From Streptococcus gallinaceus (GTDB taxonomy: Bacteria; Bacillota; Bacilli; Lactobacillales; Streptococcaceae): DNA of 64,000 bases. The position numbers were made by a program, and so were the translations under genes. Positions 1 through 7,610 of the stretch are shown one piece after another. The stretch lies in the NCBI RefSeq assembly GCF_024170225.1, contig NZ_JALJXU010000008.1, positions 1 to 64,000 of the forward strand, given 5' to 3'. Numbering within the stretch: position 1 is the stretch's first letter; each line of letters begins with the position of its first letter. Below the pieces are notes generated by a model. The model was not told the DNA's origin. It saw nothing but the letters and a program-made list of their open reading frames with translations, and searched no databases.

Positions 1-95
1 GATACACCTGTACCCATGCCGAACACAGCAGTTAAGCCCTAGAACGCCTGAAGTAGTTGGGGGTTGCCCCCTGTGAGATACGGTAGTCGCTTAGC
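1..95 (+). rRNA. 5S ribosomal RNA, 3' part
   Basis: The window opens inside a 5S rRNA gene. The stretch reads through the conserved CCGAACACAG segment and ends in the usual GCTTAGC tail just before tRNA-Asn. The 5' part and the 16S/23S genes must lie upstream. The two tRNA genes that follow are typical of the end of a streptococcal rRNA operon. Confidence 0.95.
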
Positions 96-100
96 TTTTA

Positions 101-173
101 TCCGCCATAGCTCAGTTGGTAGAGCGCATGACTGTTAATCATGATGTCACAGGTTCGAGCCCTGTTGGCGGAG
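101..173 (+). tRNA. tRNA-Asn (GTT)
   Basis: The sequence folds as a full cloverleaf. The acceptor arm is TCCGCCA/TGGCGGA with a G discriminator, the D arm contains AGCTCAGTTGGTAGAGC, the anticodon loop is CTGTTAA (anticodon GTT) and the T arm carries GGTTCGAGCC. CCA is not encoded. It follows the 5S gene closely and is probably co-transcribed with the rRNA operon. Confidence 0.97.
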
Positions 174-179
174 TAACAT

Positions 180-251
180 GGTCCGTTGGTCAAGGGGTTA
201 AGACACCGCCTTTTCACGGCGGTAACACGGGTTCGAATCCCGTACGGACTA
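180..251 (+). tRNA. tRNA-Glu (TTC)
   Basis: The acceptor arm GGTCCGT/ACGGACT, the anticodon loop TTTTCAC (anticodon TTC) and the T arm GGGTTCGAATCCC identify tRNA-Glu. It lies six bases after tRNA-Asn and is the last gene of the rRNA/tRNA operon before a terminator hairpin. Confidence 0.97.
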
Positions 252-298
252 TAGTAGGAGGGTGCTCACTCTCTTTTTTTATTTTTCTTAATAAATAT

Positions 299-332
299 AA
301 AAGACGAACAGGTAGACCTTGTTCGTCTTTTA
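299..332. terminator. Rho-independent terminator of the rRNA/tRNA operon
   Basis: An inverted repeat AAGACGAACA/TGTTCGTCTT, flanked by A-rich and T-rich runs, can work in both directions. It would end the rRNA/tRNA transcript on the plus strand and the DUF960 gene on the minus strand. Confidence 0.85.
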
Positions 333-336
333 TATA

Positions 337-654
337 TTAGATGAGAGATAATTCATCTGGGAGAGTAATAGTTTCTTTTCCGTTTTTATCAATGATAAGT
401 ACTGTACGAGGATAAAATGGATCATAGGGAATATTAAGATCAACAGCTATAGAATTTTGGTAGGCTTCTTGGGAAAAGGTTACTTGAATGTTTCCTTTAT
501 TATTTTTTAGTGTGAAGCGAATAATTTTCTTGAGTGGGATAACTGTCTTTAGGTAGTTGTCAATAATATACCAGAAGCTATCAATAACGTTTCCTGGTAA
601 AGAGGTAACGATGCCAAAACTGGCATATCGACCGCGTGTATTTGTAAAAGCCAT
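337..654 (-). CDS. DUF960 family protein
   Basis: This 105-residue protein starts MAFTNTRGRYASFG and matches my memory of the streptococcal and lactococcal DUF960 family, small cytosolic proteins of unknown function. There is no signal peptide or membrane segment. The ATG is preceded on the minus strand by AAGGAGT, a good ribosome-binding site. The gene is convergent with the tRNA operon and shares its bidirectional terminator. The hairpin at 678-705 separates it from ntdP upstream. No biochemical role can be given from sequence. Confidence 0.85.
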   Translation of the reverse strand: MAFTNTRGRYASFGIVTSLPGNVIDSFWYIIDNYLKTVIPLKKIIRFTLKNNKGNIQVTFSQEAYQNSIAVDLNIPYDPFYPRTVLIIDKNGKETITLPDELSLI

Positions 655-677
655 AGCGACTCCTTTTATTTTTGTAA

Positions 678-705
678 GAAAAAAGCCTGATATTCAGGTT
701 TTTCT
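678..705 (-). terminator. Terminator downstream of ntdP
   Basis: An inverted repeat AAAAGCCTGA/TCAGGTTTTT lies between the DUF402 stop at 718 and the DUF960 start. It reads on the minus strand as a short GC stem followed by a T run. Confidence 0.7.
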
Positions 706-717
706 TTGTGAGCAACT

Positions 718-1251
718 TTAACGATTTCGTAGTTCTAAATAGCGCTTGTACCAAATATTAACATAGGCTTGAGAGAAGGGCCCTTTTTCTTGATTAATCC
801 AATCAACTAGTATTTTGACATGTTCTTTTAGAATAAAATCAAGATCAGCTGAGTAGTTCATCATTTTTCGATGACGTTCATATTCATCAACATCTAAGAG
901 TCTCTTTTCCCCGTCTGCAAATACTTTGACGTCTAAGTCGTAGTCAATGTATTTCAGTGCTTCATTATCTAATAAATAGGGACTGGCTAGGTTACAATAG
1001 TAAGAAACGCCGTTTTCGCGAATCATTGCGATGATGTTAAACCAGTATTTTTTATGAAAATAGACAATGGCAGGTTCGCGAGTAACCCAACGTCTGCCGT
1101 CATTTTCAGTGACAAGTGTGTGATTGTTGACACCGATAATGGCATTTTCTGTTGTTTTTAGTACCATGGTATCGCGCCAGGTGCGGTGCAATTCACCATT
1201 ATGTTTATAACTTTGAATTGTAATAAAGTCGCCTTCTTTTGGTAATTTCAC
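718..1251 (-). CDS. ntdP: Nucleoside tri-/diphosphate phosphatase, DUF402 family
   Basis: A 177-residue cytosolic protein of the DUF402/UPF0374 family, in which Gram-positive members have been characterised as phosphatases acting on nucleoside tri- and diphosphates. The N-terminal barrel begins with [15 protein letters not shown], and the conserved acidic pattern [14 protein letters not shown] followed by DVDEYERHR fits the metal-binding core of the family. The start is a GTG at 1251. A TGGTATAAT extended -10 lies about 40 bases upstream on the minus strand. The gene is monocistronic and sits head-to-tail with recX upstream and DUF960 downstream. The length is normal for the family. Confidence 0.85.
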   Translation of the reverse strand: MKLPKEGDFITIQSYKHNGELHRTWRDTMVLKTTENAIIGVNNHTLVTENDGRRWVTREPAIVYFHKKYWFNIIAMIRENGVSYYCNLASPYLLDNEALKYIDYDLDVKVFADGEKRLLDVDEYERHRKMMNYSADLDFILKEHVKILVDWINQEKGPFSQAYVNIWYKRYLELRNR

Positions 1252-1320
1252 GTAGATACCAACTTTCTTAATTACAATTTATCTGAAATATTATACCATA
1301 GTTTTCTGTAAATTGGTAGA

Positions 1321-2097
1321 CTAGAGGTAGTCTCGAAGGGCAGATTTTATGTCATCAAAGGAAAATCTTTTGCGAGCGAGCGCTTGGGTGAGTCGTTGTT
1401 TGAGCTCGTAACCTTCGTATTTTCGGGCATATTTTGGGAACTGCTTGTCTAATTCTTTGTAGATGAGTTGAGATTCTAATTCCTGGTCCTTTTCAATTTC
1501 AAGCGTTTGTAAAGCGAGTTTGGCGTCAGCGCTAGAAAATCCTTTGCTAGTTAATTGTTGAAGAACTTTTGTCTTGAGTGCTCGTAGGGGGAGCTTATTT
1601 TCGTATTTTCGGTTGATTTTTTCTGCGACTCTGCAAGCAATTTCAGTGAAATCTGCTTCGGATAAGGCAACGGCAACATGTTGTTTTTTAATTCCCTTTT
1701 GTGCTAGTTTTTGTGCAAGAACAAAAGGACCTTTATCGCCTGTGAATTGATTAGATTGGATAACGCGACGGGCGTATTCTTGGTCGTCAATCCACTTTTC
1801 TTCTTCGAGATGTCCTAGGATTTTTGGAATAGAATCAGCATCAATTTCATATTTTAGGAGATAGTCATGGACTTCTTTTCGCGTTCGTTGCTTGAAAGAA
1901 AGGTAGTAGAGAGCTAGATTTTTTCCATAGGAAAACTGGGCAAATTCTTTGATTTCTTGATAGTCTTGCTCGGAGATTTCCTTGTCCTTGCTGAGCATAA
2001 AGCGAACAGTGGTATCTTCTGTGATGTAACATATGTCAGATGAGTCGACTTCAAGGAGATAGAGCTGCTTTTTCTTTTCGATTTTAGTGATTTTCAT
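1321..2097 (-). CDS. recX: Recombination regulator RecX
   Basis: RecX binds RecA filaments and modulates recombination and the SOS response. The protein (258 residues from the chosen start) is made of the repeated three-helix modules of the family, for example [19 protein letters not shown], then [12 protein letters not shown], then [16 protein letters not shown] at the end. An ATG at 2106 also exists, but it overlaps the -10 box (minus strand TGCTATAAT, 2105-2110). I therefore chose [10 protein letters not shown] at 2097, the usual streptococcal start, which lies seven bases after the -10 box and has no Shine-Dalgarno sequence. It is divergent from the RlmD-type gene at 2133. Confidence 0.9.
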   Translation of the reverse strand: MKITKIEKKKQLYLLEVDSSDICYITEDTTVRFMLSKDKEISEQDYQEIKEFAQFSYGKNLALYYLSFKQRTRKEVHDYLLKYEIDADSIPKILGHLEEEKWIDDQEYARRVIQSNQFTGDKGPFVLAQKLAQKGIKKQHVAVALSEADFTEIACRVAEKINRKYENKLPLRALKTKVLQQLTSKGFSSADAKLALQTLEIEKDQELESQLIYKELDKQFPKYARKYEGYELKQRLTQALARKRFSFDDIKSALRDYL

Positions 2098-2104
2098 ATC
2101 TAAC

Positions 2105-2126
2105 ATTATAGCAAAAATGGTAGAAT
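2105..2126. promoter_or_regulatory. Divergent extended -10 promoters of recX and the RlmD-type gene
   Basis: On the minus strand TGCTATAAT (hexamer 2110-2105) ends seven bases before the recX ATG at 2097. On the plus strand TGGTAGAAT (hexamer 2121-2126) ends six bases before the methyltransferase ATG at 2133. Both start codons therefore lie at the expected +1 position, which predicts leaderless transcripts in both directions from a 36-bp gap. Confidence 0.6.
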
Positions 2127-2132
2127 AGAGTT

Positions 2133-3488
2133 ATGAATTTAGCAGTGAAACAACGAATTCCGTTAAAGATTAAGCGGATGGGTATCAATGGTGAAGGGAT
2201 TGGCTTTTATAAAAAAACGCTGGTCTTTGTGCCTGGTGCTTTAAAAGGTGAGGAAGTTTTTTGTCAGGTAACAGCGGTAAAACGGAATTTTGTAGAGGCG
2301 CGATTGCTTTCGGTCAATAAAAAATCAAGATTTCGTGTGGAGCCGGCTTGTGCTATCTATGAAGCATGTGGTGGCTGTCAGCTCATGCATTTGCGTTATG
2401 ATCAGCAGTTGGAGTACAAGGATGATGTCATTCGTCAGGCTTTGAAGAAATTTAAACCAGCGGGTTATGAGCAGTTTGAAATTCGGCATACTATGGGAAT
2501 GGAGCAGCCGCAATATTATCGTGCAAAATTGCAATTTCAGACTCGTTCGTTTGGTGGTTCTGTCAAGGCTGGTTTGTTTGCAGCAGGGAGTCATCATTTG
2601 GTTGATATTCAGGATTGTTTGGTTCAAGATAGTCAGACGCAGAAAATTATCAATCGAGTTGTGAATTTGCTGGATAAGTACAAGGTTCCGATTTACAATG
2701 AGCGTAAGATTGCGGGTGTGCGGACGGTTATGGTGCGTAAGGCACAGGCAACTGAGGAAGTGCAGTTGATTTTTGTGACTAGCCGAGATTTGCGCTTAAC
2801 GCCTCTTATTCAAGACTTGGTTGCTGAGTTTCCTCAGATTAAAACGGTAGCTGTCAACTACAATCGTAGTAAGTCGAGTGAGATTTATGGGGATGAGACT
2901 GAGATTTTGTGGGGAAGGGATGCCATTACTGAGGAAGTTCTAAATTACCAATTTTCACTTTCGCCACGTGCTTTTTACCAGCTCAATCCACAGCAGACTC
3001 AAGTGCTCTACAGTCAAGCGGTTGAGGCTTTGGATGTGGAAGAATCGGACCATTTGATTGATGCCTATTGTGGTGTCGGGACGATTGGATTTGCCTTTGC
3101 AGATAAGGTAGCCAGTGTGCGGGGGATGGATGTTGTTCCAGAAGCGATTGCGGACGCTAAGCGAAATGCAGCTGCTATGGGATTTGACAATACTCATTAT
3201 GAGGCAGGAAAGGCAGAAGAAATCATTCCTAAGTGGTACAAGGAGGGGTATCGAGCGGATGCCTTGGTTGTGGACCCGCCACGGACGGGCTTAGACGATA
3301 AGTTGTTAGCGACGATTTTGCAATATCAACCAGCTAAAATGGTCTATGTGTCCTGTAACACGTCCACGCTTGCAAGAGACTTGGTGGCACTTGCTAAGGT
3401 CTATGATGTCAAGTACATCCAATCAGTTGACATGTTTCCACATACAGCAAGAACCGAGGCTGTCGTGAAACTACAACGGAAAAGATAG
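2133..3488 (+). CDS. rlmD: 23S rRNA (uracil-5-)-methyltransferase, RlmD/RlmCD type
   Basis: An S-adenosylmethionine-dependent enzyme that makes 5-methyluridine in 23S rRNA; Gram-positive members may modify two sites (RlmCD). The 451-residue protein has an N-terminal TRAM domain (about residues 5-60), a cysteine cluster for a 4Fe-4S centre ([11 protein letters not shown] plus a later Cys), the SAM-binding motifs [10 protein letters not shown] and DPPRTG, and the catalytic cysteine in [11 protein letters not shown] near residue 405. The ATG at 2133 lies six bases after an extended -10 and lacks a clear ribosome-binding site. It is divergent from recX. Whether it modifies one or two uridines cannot be read from the sequence. 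Confidence 0.92.
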   Translation: MNLAVKQRIPLKIKRMGINGEGIGFYKKTLVFVPGALKGEEVFCQVTAVKRNFVEARLLSVNKKSRFRVEPACAIYEACGGCQLMHLRYDQQLEYKDDVIRQALKKFKPAGYEQFEIRHTMGMEQPQYYRAKLQFQTRSFGGSVKAGLFAAGSHHLVDIQDCLVQDSQTQKIINRVVNLLDKYKVPIYNERKIAGVRTVMVRKAQATEEVQLIFVTSRDLRLTPLIQDLVAEFPQIKTVAVNYNRSKSSEIYGDETEILWGRDAITEEVLNYQFSLSPRAFYQLNPQQTQVLYSQAVEALDVEESDHLIDAYCGVGTIGFAFADKVASVRGMDVVPEAIADAKRNAAAMGFDNTHYEAGKAEEIIPKWYKEGYRADALVVDPPRTGLDDKLLATILQYQPAKMVYVSCNTSTLARDLVALAKVYDVKYIQSVDMFPHTARTEAVVKLQRKR

Positions 3489-3509
3489 CAGGGCATTTAG
3501 AAATATGAA

Positions 3510-3876
3510 ATGGAAAAGAAATTAAAATTAACGAGTCTGACAGGAATTATTTTTGGAATGGCATCAGTCGGGCTTTATTTCCTGTTTCTCAAAATCAACA
3601 AATCGTTGAAGATGTAGTAAGTCATGCAGATATAGCGCTTATTTCAACAATTTTGCTGGTGATTATTGCTCCTATGTACGAAGAGTTTGTATTGCGAGCC
3701 TTGATTATGGCTTGGCTGGAAAAATATCAGTCCTTGTATATGGATGTTCTTGTGTCCGCAAGTTTGTTCGCGTTACTGCATATATCGGAAAAACAAAACG
3801 AATCGGTTATCCAAATGTCTTGCATTTTCTACTGAATTTGCTTGATTGGTTTGTATTGACGTTTGTCATGAAATGA
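3510..3876 (+). pseudogene. Decayed CPBP (CAAX-like) membrane protease
   Basis: The region encodes pieces of a CPBP/Abi intramembrane metalloprotease in shifting frames. An N-terminal membrane piece starts at the ATG at 3510 (MEKKLKLTSLTGIIFG). A +1 shift near 3580 leads into SQNQQIVEDVV and the motif APMYEEFVLRALI, which has the EExxxR signature, then FALLHI. Another shift near 3800 leads into PNVLHFLLNLLDWF and a stop at 3876. At about 115 residues in total it is much shorter than intact CPBP proteins (about 200-250), so there are also deletions. Family members are often linked to bacteriocin immunity; this copy should be inactive. Confidence 0.75.
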
Positions 3877-3941
3877 TTTAATAGCCAGATAAGGAAAATT
3901 ACACAGAAAAAGAAAACCCTTTCATTTTATTAAAAAATATG

Positions 3942-3955
3942 CTAGACTAGTCTAG
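3942..3955. promoter_or_regulatory. 14-bp palindrome upstream of galM
   Basis: CTAGACTAGTCTAG is a perfect palindrome about 50 bp before the galM start. It could be an operator for a regulator of galactose metabolism, but no regulator is evident nearby. Confidence 0.35.
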
Positions 3956-4003
3956 ACTGGAAGCTTGACTCAGGTCGGGCTTTTTGATTTCGGAGGAAAT
4001 GTG

Positions 4004-5008
4004 ATGATTACAGTTGCAGATTTTGGAAGCGAAGGGGCACAATTGTATCGTTTGACCAATAAAAATGGGATGGTGCTTACAGTCTCTAATTTTGGTGCGA
4101 GAATAGTTGATATTCTAGTTCCCCTTGATGGCGAGGGACTGCGCCCGGTCAGTTTGTCGGCGGGTTCGGTACAGGAATATCTGGAGCAGGATTTTTACGT
4201 GGGTTCCAGTGTGGTACCAGTAGCCGGTCGGATTTCAGGAGCCAAGACTTCTATCAAAGGTCAGGTTTATCATTTCACTGAAAATGAGCCGGGGCGAACC
4301 TTGCATAGCGGTGTGGATACGGCTAATCGGGATTATTGGCAGGTGCAGGTAGATGATGAAGCCAATCGGGTGATGTTTACCTATCTTCTGCCAGATGGGA
4401 AAAATGGTTTTCCGGGGAATGTGGAGGTTGAGGCCAGCTTTCAATTAACGGAAGAAAACGAAGTTACTGTTTCTTATCGTGCTCAGTCAGATAAGGACAC
4501 GATTTTCAATCCGACAAGTCATGTGTATTTTAATTTATCCGGGGACTTTGAGCAAGATGTGTCTCAACATCATTTGACCATTGCTGCGGAGAAATACATT
4601 CCGCTGGCAGATAATTTGCCGACAGGAGAGATTGCAAGTGTCGAGGGGACGACTTTTGATTTCCGAAATGGAGCTTTATTGGGGCAAGGATTGTCAGGAC
4701 AGTCTGAGCAAAATCGATTAGCAGGCGGTTATGACCATCCGTGGCTGTTATCGGAAACTGCCAAGGAGCCTGTGAAGGTAGTCAGTCCTGATGAGCGGGT
4801 ACGTTTGACTATGAAAACCAATCAGCCGGCGGTTATTGTTTATACCTATAATCACGGTCCAACGGGGCTGTGTCGCCATCATGGTGCCTTTAGTTTGGAG
4901 TGTCAGGGCTTGCCAGATGCTTGCAATATTGAAGGATTTGGGTCTATTTTGTTAGAGAAGGGGGATAGTTTCTTGAGTGAGACTCGTTACCGCTTTGATT
5001 GGAAATAA
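4004..5008 (+). CDS. galM: Aldose 1-epimerase (mutarotase)
   Basis: GalM interconverts the alpha and beta anomers of galactose or glucose and feeds the Leloir pathway in the cytosol. The protein is 334 residues from the chosen start. It shows the family signatures FGARIVDILVP near the N-terminus, RTLHSGVD, NPTSHVYFNLSG with the catalytic His region, and a Glu-containing C-terminal segment (SLECQGLPDA). The reading frame is open upstream to 3965, but GGAGGAA sits just before ATG 4004, so MITVADFG is the likely start. No other gal genes are adjacent. The hairpin at 5011-5044 ends the transcript. Confidence 0.92.
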   Translation: MITVADFGSEGAQLYRLTNKNGMVLTVSNFGARIVDILVPLDGEGLRPVSLSAGSVQEYLEQDFYVGSSVVPVAGRISGAKTSIKGQVYHFTENEPGRTLHSGVDTANRDYWQVQVDDEANRVMFTYLLPDGKNGFPGNVEVEASFQLTEENEVTVSYRAQSDKDTIFNPTSHVYFNLSGDFEQDVSQHHLTIAAEKYIPLADNLPTGEIASVEGTTFDFRNGALLGQGLSGQSEQNRLAGGYDHPWLLSETAKEPVKVVSPDERVRLTMKTNQPAVIVYTYNHGPTGLCRHHGAFSLECQGLPDACNIEGFGSILLEKGDSFLSETRYRFDWK

Positions 5009-5010
5009 AT

Positions 5011-5044
5011 TTGAACCTGGGATAGCTTTCTCAGGTTCTTTCTT
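5011..5044 (+). terminator. galM terminator
   Basis: GAACCTG (5013-5019) pairs with CAGGTTC (5032-5038) and is followed by a T-rich run. Confidence 0.75.
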
Positions 5045-5114
5045 ATTTGGGACCAAAATTGGAGAGATAGAAGTCCTCTTTTCTCATGAAGAATCCCCAT
5101 TTTTAGCGGAAATA

Positions 5115-5123
5115 TGCTATAAT
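5115..5123 (+). promoter_or_regulatory. Extended -10 promoter (TGCTATAAT) of the DUF1858 operon
   Basis: The hexamer TATAAT is at 5118-5123 with TG at 5115-5116. No convincing -35 is visible. The ATG at 5130 begins after six intervening bases, which places transcription initiation at the start codon. Confidence 0.65.
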
Positions 5124-5129
5124 GTTAGA

Positions 5130-5375
5130 ATGAAAAGCAATGCTAATGATATGAATACAATTGATTTCAGCATCCCTGTGGCCCAAGTGGTGGACAATCA
5201 TCCAGAGGTTCTCGATATTTTAGTGGATCTTGGTTTTAAGCCGCTTGCAAATCCACTTATGCGTAACACGGTTGGAAAGAAAGTGTCGATCCGACAAGGT
5301 GCAGGTCTGCAAGGTATCGATCTAGAGAAAATTCGTCAGACGCTGGAATACAATGGTTATGAGGTAGTAGGTTAA
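5130..5375 (+). CDS. DUF1858 domain protein
   Basis: An 81-residue protein made almost wholly of one DUF1858 domain (IPVAQVVDNHPEVLDILVDLGFKPLANP...). This domain usually accompanies DUF438/hemerythrin proteins and is thought to bind ligand or metal, though its biochemical role is not established. The start at 5130 (MKSNANDMN) is directly downstream of an extended -10 box, so the message would be leaderless. An in-frame ATG at 5151 is an alternative but has no Shine-Dalgarno sequence either. It is followed four bases later by the DUF438-hemerythrin-PAS gene in the same operon. Cys residues are absent. Confidence 0.8.
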   Translation: MKSNANDMNTIDFSIPVAQVVDNHPEVLDILVDLGFKPLANPLMRNTVGKKVSIRQGAGLQGIDLEKIRQTLEYNGYEVVG

Positions 5376-5379
5376 TAGT

Positions 5380-6699
5380 ATGACAGACGAACGCATTCAT
5401 ATTTTACGAGATATTTTGCTAGAGCTGCACAATGGTGCTAGTCCTGAGTCCGTTCAAGAACGTTTCGACGCTACTTTTGCAGGAGTTTCGGCTATTGAGA
5501 TTTCTCTCATGGAGCATGAATTGATGAATTCGGATGCAGGGGTTACCTTTGAGGATGTCATGGAGCTCTGCGATGTTCATGCCAATTTGTTCAAAAATGC
5601 GGTTCAGGGAGTGGAAGTGGCGGATACGGATCATTCTGGCCATCCTGTTCGTATTTTTAAGGATGAGAATCTAGCTTTGCGAGCTGCCTTAATTCGTGTC
5701 AGACGTTTGCTTGAGACCTATCAGACAGCAGATGAAGACATTCGGAATGACTTGATGAAAGGCTTGCAGCGTCAACTGGGCTTGGTTGGGCAGTTTGAGC
5801 GACATTATCAGCGGAAGGAAGAATTATTTTTCCCTATCATGGAAAGCTATGGTCACGATTCACCGCCCAAAGTCATGTGGGGAGTGGATGACCAGATTCG
5901 GGACTTGTTTACGGTTGCTTTGAAAAAGGCGGAGCAATTGCCGGATGATTCGATTGAGGAAGTGACGGCTGCTTTTGAGGCCTTTGCTGTTGAGTTTGAG
6001 AGCATGATTTTCAAGGAAGAATCGATTTTATTGATGATTCTTATGGAAGCTTTCACTCAGGATGATTGGTTGAAAATTGCTGCAGAAAGTGATGCTTTTG
6101 GCTATGCCATTATCCGTCCGTCTGAAAAATGGATTCCTAGTAGAGAGCAGTTTGAACAAGCTACCGAACCTCAGGCCGAGGAAGTGGCGGAACAAGCCAA
6201 CCAGCAAATCATCGATACTCCCCAAGGGCAGTTTACCATTACCTTTACTCCAAAGGAATCAGAGGCGGTAGATCGAACAAGCCCGCAGTCTTTTGGAAAT
6301 GGGTATTTGTCGGTTGAGCAGGCTAATCTCATTCTTAATCATCTGCCTATGGAAATCACTTTTGTCAATAAGGAAGATATTTTCCAGTATTACAGTGATA
6401 GTGTACCAAGCGATGAGATGATTTTCAAGCGCGTGCCGAGTCAAGTTGGGCGCAATGTAGAACTTTGTCATCCGCCAAAATTATTGCCTAAGGTCAAGAA
6501 GATTTTTGCAGCTTTGCGGTCGGGAGAAAAGGATCAGTTTGTCATGTGGTTCAAATCAGAATCGCGTGGTCAATTCGTTCACGTGACCTATGTGGCTGTA
6601 CGGGACAAAGACGGGGAATTCCAAGGCGTACTTGAGTATGTTCAGGATATCGCTCCTTATCGCGAGATTGATACAGATTTTTATAGGGAGACAGATTAG
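5380..6699 (+). CDS. DUF438 - hemerythrin - PAS domain protein
   Basis: A 439-residue cytosolic protein with three parts: an N-terminal DUF438 domain (about 1-90), a hemerythrin-like four-helix bundle (about 95-240, with HYQRKEELFFPIMESYGH and KEESILLMIL supplying His/Glu ligands), and a C-terminal PAS domain (about 305-435, beginning LILNHLPMEITFVNKEDIFQYYS). Such proteins are proposed to sense oxygen, nitric oxide or iron, but the output is unknown because no kinase or cyclase domain is attached. It is operonic with DUF1858 upstream, and its stop codon overlaps the GTG of the DUF1912 gene by one base. Confidence 0.88.
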   Translation: MTDERIHILRDILLELHNGASPESVQERFDATFAGVSAIEISLMEHELMNSDAGVTFEDVMELCDVHANLFKNAVQGVEVADTDHSGHPVRIFKDENLALRAALIRVRRLLETYQTADEDIRNDLMKGLQRQLGLVGQFERHYQRKEELFFPIMESYGHDSPPKVMWGVDDQIRDLFTVALKKAEQLPDDSIEEVTAAFEAFAVEFESMIFKEESILLMILMEAFTQDDWLKIAAESDAFGYAIIRPSEKWIPSREQFEQATEPQAEEVAEQANQQIIDTPQGQFTITFTPKESEAVDRTSPQSFGNGYLSVEQANLILNHLPMEITFVNKEDIFQYYSDSVPSDEMIFKRVPSQVGRNVELCHPPKLLPKVKKIFAALRSGEKDQFVMWFKSESRGQFVHVTYVAVRDKDGEFQGVLEYVQDIAPYREIDTDFYRETD

Positions 6700-6953
6700 T
6701 GAGTTACGAAGCAGAATTTTTAAAAGAATTTGAAGCGTGGATCAACACCCAGGTCATGATTAATGAAATGGCCATGGCTGAGAGTCGTCGTGTTTTAGAA
6801 GAGGACAAGGACGAGCGTGCAGCGGATGCTTATATCCGTTATGAAAGCAAGCTGGATGCCTATCAATTCATCCAAGGGAAATTCGAAAATTACAAGGCTG
6901 GAAAAGATTTCCATGCCCTGCCAGATGGTTTATTTGGACAAAAACATTATTAA
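6699..6953 (+). CDS. DUF1912 family protein
   Basis: A small acidic alpha-helical protein of 84 residues (MSYEAEFLKEFEAWINTQVMINEMAMAES...), recognised as the DUF1912 family found in streptococci. The GTG start at 6699 overlaps the last base of the DUF438 stop codon, so translation is probably coupled. There are no membrane segments. The function is unknown. Its consistent placement behind the hemerythrin/PAS gene suggests a related role, which is inference. Confidence 0.8.
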   Translation: MSYEAEFLKEFEAWINTQVMINEMAMAESRRVLEEDKDERAADAYIRYESKLDAYQFIQGKFENYKAGKDFHALPDGLFGQKHY

Positions 6954-6994
6954 GAAAATAGAGAAATAGTTAGGAAATAAGGAGATTTTTAAAA

Positions 6995-7387
6995 ATGGCT
7001 AAGAAGAAAGTAGATCGTAAAAAACAATTGAAACGTGAACTTGCAGCTTTGCGTAAGGCTGGTCGTGCATTTGCAGATGCAGCAGTGGAAAAGGCTGTTG
7101 AAGTGAAAGATACAGTTGTTGAAAACGTTCAAGAAGCTGTAGAGACAGTCAAAGAGCAGGTTGCAGAAGTTGTTGAAGCTGGTAAAAAGTCAGCTGGTGA
7201 CTTTGAAGAATTTGCTAAAGAGTTGGAAGGCGTAGCAGCAGCTCGTTTGGAAACTTTTTATGATGAAGGAATCCAATCCGTCAAAGATTTTTCAAAATGG
7301 ACTGAAAAAGAGTTGTTGGCTCTTAAAGGTATCGGTCCTGCAACCATTAAACAGTTGAAAGAATTGGGCATTAAGTTTAAAGACTAA
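6995..7387 (+). CDS. Lys-rich helical protein with C-terminal helix-hairpin-helix
   Basis: The 130-residue protein has a basic N-terminus (MAKKKVDRKKQLKREL), a long amphipathic helical segment of repeated V/E/K/A units (EAVETVKEQVAEVVEAGKK, about residues 30-70), and a C-terminal helix-hairpin-helix motif ALKGIGPATIKQLKELGIKF (about 109-128) that normally contacts DNA non-specifically. It has its own AAGGAGA ribosome-binding site and a 41-base gap from DUF1912. The architecture suggests a small nucleoid-associated or repair-scaffold protein; no known family name is certain. Confidence 0.72.
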   Translation: MAKKKVDRKKQLKRELAALRKAGRAFADAAVEKAVEVKDTVVENVQEAVETVKEQVAEVVEAGKKSAGDFEEFAKELEGVAAARLETFYDEGIQSVKDFSKWTEKELLALKGIGPATIKQLKELGIKFKD

Positions 7388-7398
7388 CCTCGTTCTGG

Positions 7399-7427
7399 TT
7401 GCTTTGCTGGTGGAAATCTGTTAGAAT
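7399..7427 (+). promoter_or_regulatory. Promoter of the valS T-box operon
   Basis: TTGCTT (7399-7404), a 17-bp spacer and TAGAAT (7422-7427) form a sigma-A promoter just before the T-box leader. Confidence 0.6.
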
Positions 7428-7433
7428 AAATAC

Positions 7434-7607
7434 ATTCAGAGGTATTTTGAGCACAATCTCTCACAGAAAGCGGTGGGGCTGAGAAATCCGCAGAGGTTGC
7501 AAAAGAGTTGCTGATGGTTGATTTAGAAAATGAAGTTGCGGGTGTAAGCCCGAAATTGGGTGGTACCGCGGAGCAATTCGTCCCTATCGTTGTGATGGGG
7601 GCTTTTT
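7434..7607 (+). ncRNA. T-box leader (valS operon)
   Basis: The leader has the conserved T-box sequence GGGTGGTACCGCG (7558-7570), followed by a terminator stem CCCTATC/GATGGGG with a T run (7580-7608). Upstream is an AG-bulge-like loop (AGAAAGCGGTGGGGCTGAGAAATCCGC), typical of the distal part of stem I. T-boxes read uncharged tRNA and allow read-through when it accumulates. GTT at 7507-7509 lies where the specifier loop would fall and would fit valine, matching valS downstream, but I could not resolve the fold with certainty. The stem I looks short. Confidence 0.88.
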
Positions 7608-7610
7608 TGT

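Noticed and set aside
116-340. Open frame of 74 codons over the tRNA genes
   Set aside because: It runs through tRNA-Asn, tRNA-Glu and the terminator; the tRNA structures explain the sequence.
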